This document shows positions 7,368 through 11,245 of a DNA stretch of 11,245 nt, one piece after another; the stretch's first letter is position 1, and every line of letters begins with the position of its first letter. Origin of the DNA: JAJRVH01 sp964505995 (GTDB taxonomy: Bacteria; Pseudomonadota; Zetaproteobacteria; Mariprofundales; Mariprofundaceae). The stretch lies in NCBI GenBank assembly GCA_964505995.1, contig CAZDLB010000058.1:1-11245 (forward strand). The letters are read 5' to 3'. Made by a program: the position numbers and the translations under genes. A model generated the notes under the pieces. It did not search any database. It was not told where the DNA came from and worked only from the letters and a program-made list of their open reading frames with translations.

Positions 7368-7395
7368 TTGACAGTCTGAGGATGGCATTTATCAT
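7368..7395 (+). promoter_or_regulatory. Near-consensus sigma70 promoter of the rpmH operon
   Basis: TTGACA at 7368-7373 is a perfect -35. TATCAT at 7390-7395 matches the -10 at 5 of 6 positions, with 16 bases between. Transcription would start near 7402, leaving a leader of about 94 bases before rpmH. A strong promoter suits a ribosomal protein gene. The -10 overlaps the reverse complement of the most upstream ATG open to dnaA. Confidence 0.8.
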
Positions 7396-7483
7396 GCGCG
7401 ACCCTTTGGAATCCGAGATGCCTGTCGGTCAGCCACGTTTGAGGCAGGATTGAACGGGCTTCGACAACGGGAAATACGGGATC

Positions 7484-7488
7484 AGGAG
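7484..7488 (+). promoter_or_regulatory. Ribosome binding site of rpmH
   Basis: AGGAG lies 7 bases upstream of the rpmH ATG at 7496 and decides that start. Confidence 0.75.
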
Positions 7489-7495
7489 ATCACCC

Positions 7496-7630
7496 ATGAG
7501 CTTTACCTACAAGCCCAGCCGCATTCGTCGCGCACGTCGTCATGGCTTCCGTGCCCGCATGGCTACCCGCTCCGGTCGGGCCGTGCTGAGTCGTCGTCGT
7601 GCCAAGGGCCGCAAGCGTCTGAGCGTCTGA
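7496..7630 (+). CDS. rpmH: 50S ribosomal protein L34
   Basis: L34 is a very small, highly basic protein of the large ribosomal subunit. The 44 codons give MSFTYKPSRIRRARRHGFRA followed by RMATRSGRAVLSRRRAKGRK and RLSV. This has the family hallmarks: a YxPSxxRR start, HGFRARMATxxGR, and LxRRRAKGRxRL; E. coli L34 has 46 residues. The first residues MSFTYKP differ slightly from the usual MKRTYQP. It is the first gene of the plus-strand operon, preceded by a strong promoter and an AGGAG ribosome binding site. The TGA stop at 7628-7630 is followed in the same frame, with no intervening stop, by the rnpA coding sequence. rpmH-rnpA adjacency is near universal in bacteria. Confidence 0.98.
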   Translation: MSFTYKPSRIRRARRHGFRARMATRSGRAVLSRRRAKGRKRLSV

Positions 7631-7636
7631 TTCAAA

Positions 7637-7975
7637 CTGAATCAGCGATTTCGGCCTTCCTGTCGCTTACGCTCGAAATCTGATTTTGCCGCCATGCGTC
7701 ATGGCCGGCGCATCAGTTGTGGCGGCATTCGTCTCGTCTATCGAAGAAATTCCCTCGGTCATGCTCGACTGGGTCTGGCCGTATCCCGCCGCTACGGCAA
7801 CGCCGTGCAGCGCAGCCGCTTCAAGCGCAGGATTCGTGAAGCCTTTCGTACCCGCTGCCTGAAGATGGAATTCGATCTTCTTGTCATACCGCTGAAGCCG
7901 GCCCAAGAGAATCCGCATCCGGCAGCCGACTTCCTCGATGCCGTCCGTCGCCTGGAAAGGCAATCGAAATCATGA
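7637..7975 (+). CDS. rnpA: Ribonuclease P protein component
   Basis: RnpA is the basic protein cofactor of RNase P, which trims tRNA 5' leaders with its RNA subunit (rnpB, not here). Recognisable parts are FRPSCRLRSKSDFA (N-terminal helix), RHGRRIS, then NSLGHARLGLAVSRRYGNAV, the basic helix QRSRFKRRIREAFR, and DLLVIPLKPAQE. The first ATG, at 7694 (93 residues), would delete the conserved RLRSKSDFA segment. The only upstream start-like codon before the in-frame rpmH stop is CTG at 7637, which gives 112 residues, the usual length of 110-120; I use it here as a best guess, though no good ribosome binding site precedes it. The usual RNR motif reads RSR. The stop overlaps the yidD start as ATGA. 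Identity is firm; the start is uncertain. Confidence 0.9.
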   Translation: MNQRFRPSCRLRSKSDFAAMRHGRRISCGGIRLVYRRNSLGHARLGLAVSRRYGNAVQRSRFKRRIREAFRTRCLKMEFDLLVIPLKPAQENPHPAADFLDAVRRLERQSKS

Positions 7976-8238
7976 GTCTTTCCAGGCAAGCGAGGCGCCG
8001 GCCGGCTGTGGGCGTGATTCGCGCGCTGGTGCGTGCCTATCAGCTGCTGATATCGCCGGTTCTGCCCTCGCGCTGCATCCATACACCGAGCTGTTCGGCC
8101 TACATGATCGAGGCGGTTGAAACCCACGGAGCCATACGCGGCGTTTGGCTTGGCCTCAAACGTTTGCTACGGTGCCACCCGTTTTCACGAGGCGGCTATG
8201 ATCCGGTACCGAAGCCGACCGACCCGATGGCAAAATAA
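7972..8238 (+). CDS. yidD: Membrane protein insertion efficiency factor YidD
   Basis: YidD is a small amphipathic, membrane-associated protein of the UPF0161/DUF37 family that assists YidC-dependent insertion of inner-membrane proteins. The 88 residues show the signature almost whole: RAYQLLISPVLPSRCIHTPS from residue 21, CSAYMIEAVETHGAIRG, and LKRLLRCHPFSRGGYDPVPK. The conserved cysteines are C35, C41 and C68. An amphipathic N-terminal helix precedes them. The start overlaps the rnpA stop by 4 bases, and GGAAAGG lies a little upstream, so translation is probably coupled. yidC follows after 17 bases, the standard arrangement in Proteobacteria. No anomalies seen. Confidence 0.97.
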   Translation: MSLSRQARRRPAVGVIRALVRAYQLLISPVLPSRCIHTPSCSAYMIEAVETHGAIRGVWLGLKRLLRCHPFSRGGYDPVPKPTDPMAK

Positions 8239-8255
8239 TCACAGGGAGAAATCCG

Positions 8256-9839
8256 ATGGATCAACAGAAGAACGTGCTGCTTGCCTTTGCGCTTTCGATG
8301 GCGGTGCTGCTGGGATGGAGCCTGCTGTTTCCAGGGCAGCAGGAAGCTGAACCGCCTCAGGCAGTCGATGCATCCGCAGAACCGGACGGCACAGGCAAGC
8401 CTGCAGCAAAGCCGGTGAAGCAGGCCGGTTCGCCGGCCGAGGCAGCCGCGTCTGTGGCCGCAAATGCGGGCCCTGCAGTCGGACCGAGTGGCAGAACCTT
8501 CCGCATCGAGAACGATGTTCTGGCCCTGGAGCTGGATGAACGCGGCTGGGTGACGCGGGCCACGCTGAAGAAATACCGCGAATCCATCGAACCCGGATCG
8601 CCACTTGTGGATTTCGTTCACCTGGGTGAAAAGCAGGCGATCTATCTGAACTCGGGGCCGGTCGGCGCGCGGGTGCTGACACCGTTTACGCTTCTTCGGC
8701 GTGATGCCGGGAGCCTGACGCTGAAGGCTGGCCTGGATGGCGGACGTGAATGGACCCGCACGATCCGCATCGAGCCGGGATCCTACAATATCCAGGTGGA
8801 GGATCGGATCAGCAACGGTGCTGGGCTGAAGCTGTACCATCAGGTTGTCGAGCGCTATCCGGACAAGAAGAAGAATACCTTCTACGAGCACATGGGCCCG
8901 ACCGGCTTCCTCAACGGCAAGCTGGAGGAGCCGGATTACGATGATCTGGACGAGGTCGGCGCAATCCGCAAGGCCTCGGTCGGTGGCTGGACGGCGATCA
9001 TGGATCGCTATTTCATTGCCGCGATCATCGCCAACCCGGAGCAGGACTATCCCTATTATTTCAAGGGTGATGGCCGCTCCTATCAGGCCGGCCTGATCGA
9101 TGACGGCACGCTGCAGGGGCAGGATGCGGTCTTCTCCACCCGGATGTATATCGGCCCGAAGGCCGTGGCCACGCTCAGAACCGCGAACGCGGAGCTTGAG
9201 CGCAGCATCGATTTTGGCTGGTTTGCCTTCATTGCCAAGCCGATGCACAGCTTCCTGAACTGGATGTATCAGTATGTCGGCAACTATGGCTGGTGCATCA
9301 TCCTTCTGGTGCTGCTGATCAAGATCCTGTTCTTCTGGCCGACGCAGAAGTCCTATGAATCCATGGCGGCGATGCGCAAGCTGCAACCGGAACTGCAGCG
9401 CATGAAGGAACTCTATGGCGACGACCGCCAGCGCATGAGCCAGGAGATGATGGCGCTGTACAAGAAGCACAGGGTCAACCCGCTGGGTGGATGTCTGCCG
9501 ATCATGATTCAGATCCCGGTGTTCTTCGCGCTCTACAAGGTGCTGCTGATGTCCATCGAGATGCGACAGGCGCCGTTCATGGGCTGGATCCAGGATATGA
9601 GCGTGCAGGATCCGTATTTCGTGCTGCCGGTGCTGATGGGCCTGTCGATGTATGTGCAGCAGAAGCTCAACCCGCAGCCCGCCGATCCGACCCAGGCCAA
9701 GGTCATGCAGTTCCTGCCGCCGATCTTTACCGTGCTGTTCCTGTTCTTCCCGGCCGGCCTTGTGCTGTACTGGCTGGTCAACAACCTGCTATCCATCGCC
9801 CAGCAGTGGTATGTGCTGAAGGTGAAACAGGCGCTGTAG
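8256..9839 (+). CDS. yidC: Membrane protein insertase YidC
   Basis: YidC (Oxa1/Alb3 family) inserts and folds inner-membrane proteins, alone or with SecYEG. The 527 residues (548 in E. coli) have the Gram-negative layout: N-terminal anchor NVLLAFALSMAVLLGWSLLF at 6-25, an Ala/Pro-rich linker, a large periplasmic domain to about residue 325, then the conserved core. Core marks are GWCIILLVLLIKILFFWP with K356 near the position of E. coli R366 (the groove's positive charge), SYESMAAMRKLQPELQRMKE, GDDRQRMSQEMMALYKKHRV, NPLGGCLPIMIQIPVFFALY, the QAPFMGWIQDMSVQDPYFVL turn, and FLFFPAGLVLYWLVNNLLSI. The C-terminal tail after the last helix is short (QQWYVLKVKQAL), without the basic extension of E. 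coli. AGGGAG at 8243-8248 gives a good start 7 bases later. Confidence 0.99.
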   Translation: MDQQKNVLLAFALSMAVLLGWSLLFPGQQEAEPPQAVDASAEPDGTGKPAAKPVKQAGSPAEAAASVAANAGPAVGPSGRTFRIENDVLALELDERGWVTRATLKKYRESIEPGSPLVDFVHLGEKQAIYLNSGPVGARVLTPFTLLRRDAGSLTLKAGLDGGREWTRTIRIEPGSYNIQVEDRISNGAGLKLYHQVVERYPDKKKNTFYEHMGPTGFLNGKLEEPDYDDLDEVGAIRKASVGGWTAIMDRYFIAAIIANPEQDYPYYFKGDGRSYQAGLIDDGTLQGQDAVFSTRMYIGPKAVATLRTANAELERSIDFGWFAFIAKPMHSFLNWMYQYVGNYGWCIILLVLLIKILFFWPTQKSYESMAAMRKLQPELQRMKELYGDDRQRMSQEMMALYKKHRVNPLGGCLPIMIQIPVFFALYKVLLMSIEMRQAPFMGWIQDMSVQDPYFVLPVLMGLSMYVQQKLNPQPADPTQAKVMQFLPPIFTVLFLFFPAGLVLYWLVNNLLSIAQQWYVLKVKQAL

Positions 9840-9856
9840 CGAGTCCGGGGTCCAGA

Positions 9857-11179
9857 CTGGCGGCGAGCGCAACGATTGCGGCCATGGCCACACCGCCCGG
9901 TCGGGGCGGTGTGGCCATCATCCGCATCTCCGGGCCCGATGCGAAATCCATCGCAGCCTTGCTGTGCGGTCGGCCAGATGCGGACTGGGAGCCCCGCCGG
10001 GCCTGCCTGAGTCGCTGGCTGGATGAGGACGGACAGGTTCTGGATCAGGGTATTCTTCTGTATTTCCCGGCACCGCATTCGTTCACCGGCGAGGATGTCA
10101 TCGAGCTGCAGGGGCATGGCAGCCCGGTGGTCATGCGCGCCCTGCTGCAGCGGCTCTACCGGCTGGGATGCCGCGCCGCTGAACCCGGCGAATTCACGCG
10201 TCGGGCCGTCGAAAACAACCGTATGGATCTTTCCCAGGCCGAGGCCGTGGCCGCATGCATCGACGCGGCCACGGTTCGCGCGGCCAAGCAGGCGCAGCGC
10301 CAGCTTGCCGGCGAGTTCGGTCGCCTCATCGAGGAGCTGATGCAGACGCTGACCGGTCTCATAGCCCATGTTGAGGCCAGTCTGGATTTTCCGGAGGAAG
10401 AGATTCCGGATCTCTATTTCGATCGGCTGGGCGAGCGCATGCAGCGGGAGGTGATCGTTCCGATTCGTCGTCTGCTGGAGTCCGCGCCGCTGGGGGAAAG
10501 GCTGTTCGATGGTGCCACCGTGGCCATTGTCGGTGCGCCGAATGTCGGCAAGTCCACGCTGATGAACTGGCTGGTGGGGCGGGAGAGGGCCATCGTTTCC
10601 GATATCCCCGGCACGACCCGCGACATCATCGAGGCGGATTTCGAGATCGGTGGCATTCCGGTGCGGCTGTTGGATACCGCCGGCATGCGTGAGAGCAGTG
10701 ATGCGATCGAGCAGGAGGGGGTGCGGCGTGCCAGGCAGAGCGCCGAATGCGCCGATGTCGTCATCTTCCTCGCCGATGCGGGAAGGCCGGAAACATGGGA
10801 GGGATGGCGGGGTGACTTGCATGTGATGAACAAGATGGATGCTGCCTCATCGGCCGATATTCCCGCGGATTTCCTGGCGGTTTCCGTGCATACCGGGGCC
10901 GGCATGGAGGCCCTGCTGAAGGCACTGGAGGAACGGCTTGCCGGCATGGATATCGGTGGTGAGGAGGTGCTGGTCACGCGGGAGCGTCACCGGCTGGCCC
11001 TGAACGAAGCGCTGGAGCTGATCGAAAGCGGTCTGCAGCAACTGGATGGCGAAACCGGTCTGGATCTGGTGGCGATGGAATGGCGCAGGGCCTGGTCGGC
11101 CCTGGGCAGCATCCTTGGAATCGGTGATGTCGAGGTCATTCTGGACCGGGTCTTTTCCGAATTCTGTATCGGAAAATAG
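9857..11179 (+). CDS. mnmE: tRNA uridine-5-carboxymethylaminomethyl modification GTPase MnmE (TrmE)
   Basis: MnmE works with MnmG to modify the wobble uridine of several tRNAs, using a folate-derived one-carbon unit and GTP hydrolysis. Marks in order: TIAAMATPPGRGGVAIIRIS (folate-binding domain), FTGEDVIELQGHGSPVVMRAL, GCRAAEPGEFTRRAVENNRM, DLSQAEAV, the helical domain, then G1 GAPNVGKST near residue 226, G2/G3 as DIPGTTRDIIE and LLDTAGMRE, G4 NKMD, and the terminal CIGK with the conserved Cys. ATG at 9884 would remove the TIAA strand. CTG at 9857 puts T, I, A-T-P at exactly the E. coli residue numbers (6, 7, 11-13) and has GGGG 6 bases upstream, so I use it (440 residues; 454 in E. coli). 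GTG at 9806, overlapping yidC, is another option. Likely co-transcribed with yidC. Confidence 0.93.
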   Translation: MAASATIAAMATPPGRGGVAIIRISGPDAKSIAALLCGRPDADWEPRRACLSRWLDEDGQVLDQGILLYFPAPHSFTGEDVIELQGHGSPVVMRALLQRLYRLGCRAAEPGEFTRRAVENNRMDLSQAEAVAACIDAATVRAAKQAQRQLAGEFGRLIEELMQTLTGLIAHVEASLDFPEEEIPDLYFDRLGERMQREVIVPIRRLLESAPLGERLFDGATVAIVGAPNVGKSTLMNWLVGRERAIVSDIPGTTRDIIEADFEIGGIPVRLLDTAGMRESSDAIEQEGVRRARQSAECADVVIFLADAGRPETWEGWRGDLHVMNKMDAASSADIPADFLAVSVHTGAGMEALLKALEERLAGMDIGGEEVLVTRERHRLALNEALELIESGLQQLDGETGLDLVAMEWRRAWSALGSILGIGDVEVILDRVFSEFCIGK

Positions 11180-11196
11180 CAGGATTGAGGATTTTC

Positions 11197-11226
11197 TTGC
11201 CTGAAAGCCCCGATCTGGGCCATAAT
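11197..11226 (+). promoter_or_regulatory. Weak candidate promoter downstream of mnmE
   Basis: TTGCCT (4 of 6) and CATAAT (5 of 6) are 18 bases apart in the 66-base tail after mnmE. They could drive the next gene beyond the window. The score is modest and there is no gene in view to support it. No hairpin-plus-T terminator is visible after mnmE. Confidence 0.3.
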
Positions 11227-11245
11227 GCAGCCCCTTTGATCGACG

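Larger units (their letters stand above)
7309..7495. promoter_or_regulatory. Divergent control region between dnaA and rpmH
   Basis: This 187-base spacer separates the two divergent transcription units. It holds the strong rpmH promoter on the plus strand. No clear DnaA box is visible. For dnaA I find only a weak -10-like TACTAT on the minus strand (7320-7315), 6 bases before the ATG, with no convincing -35; the dnaA promoter remains unidentified. Confidence 0.6.

Noticed and set aside
7309..7395. The 29-codon N-terminal extension of dnaA to ATG 7395.
   Set aside because: Residues do not resemble DnaA domain I, and the region carries the rpmH promoter on the other strand.
7450..7683. A frame overlapping rpmH that starts at TTG, which might be an extended rnpA enclosing rpmH as described in Thermus.
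   Set aside because: It is in a different frame from rnpA, ends at 7683 before the RnpA core, and its product resembles no protein family.
8196..9470. A 424-codon minus-strand open frame opposite yidC.
   Set aside because: Antisense shadow of yidC; composition is Arg/His/Leu-rich and no family is recognisable.
9533..10822. A 429-codon minus-strand open frame opposite yidC and mnmE.
   Set aside because: Spans two certain plus-strand genes in antisense; no domain or ribosome binding site.
11207..11220. GCCC...GGGC inverted repeat after mnmE as a terminator.
   Set aside because: Only a 4-base stem with no following T run.

Overview
The window is the chromosomal replication-origin neighbourhood of a fairly GC-rich proteobacterium. 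GC is roughly 60% by eye. The gene content is conventional core housekeeping; I see no insertion sequence, prophage, CRISPR array, toxin-antitoxin pair or defence island, and no gene of unknown family. A GyrB of E. coli type (808 residues, with the long insertion after the TOPRIM core), a 366-residue beta clamp and the order rpmH-rnpA-yidD-yidC-mnmE all point to the Gammaproteobacteria or a close relative. I cannot name a genus from the sequence alone.

Minus-strand block, read right to left: dnaA (7308-5971), a 254-base spacer, dnaN (5716-4616), recF (4592-3453), gyrB (3456-1030) and purM (1040 to beyond base 1). From dnaN to purM the genes are 23 bases apart or overlap, so they look like one transcription unit. 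It makes the sliding clamp, a gap-repair loader, gyrase subunit B and, unusually for its neighbours, a purine-biosynthesis enzyme. The dnaA-dnaN spacer looks like oriC. It has one perfect DnaA box, four 8-of-9 boxes and an AT-rich tract next to dnaN. A sigma70-like dnaN promoter sits directly on the two tandem boxes.

Plus-strand block: a near-consensus promoter (7368-7395) drives rpmH (ribosomal protein L34), followed by rnpA (RNase P protein), yidD (membrane-insertion helper), yidC (membrane insertase) and mnmE (tRNA-modifying GTPase). The genes are tightly packed, with rnpA and yidD overlapping by 4 bases. A weak promoter-like pair lies after mnmE at the window edge.

The points most worth a second look concern translation starts and origin layout. 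purM seems to start at TTG inside gyrB. Family similarity of RnpA and MnmE continues upstream of their first ATG, into stretches whose best-fitting start is CTG. The rnpA frame is separated from rpmH only by that gene's TGA stop. RnpA also has RSR in place of its usual RNR motif. None of this amounts to a new system; it is an ordinary core region with a few unusual details.
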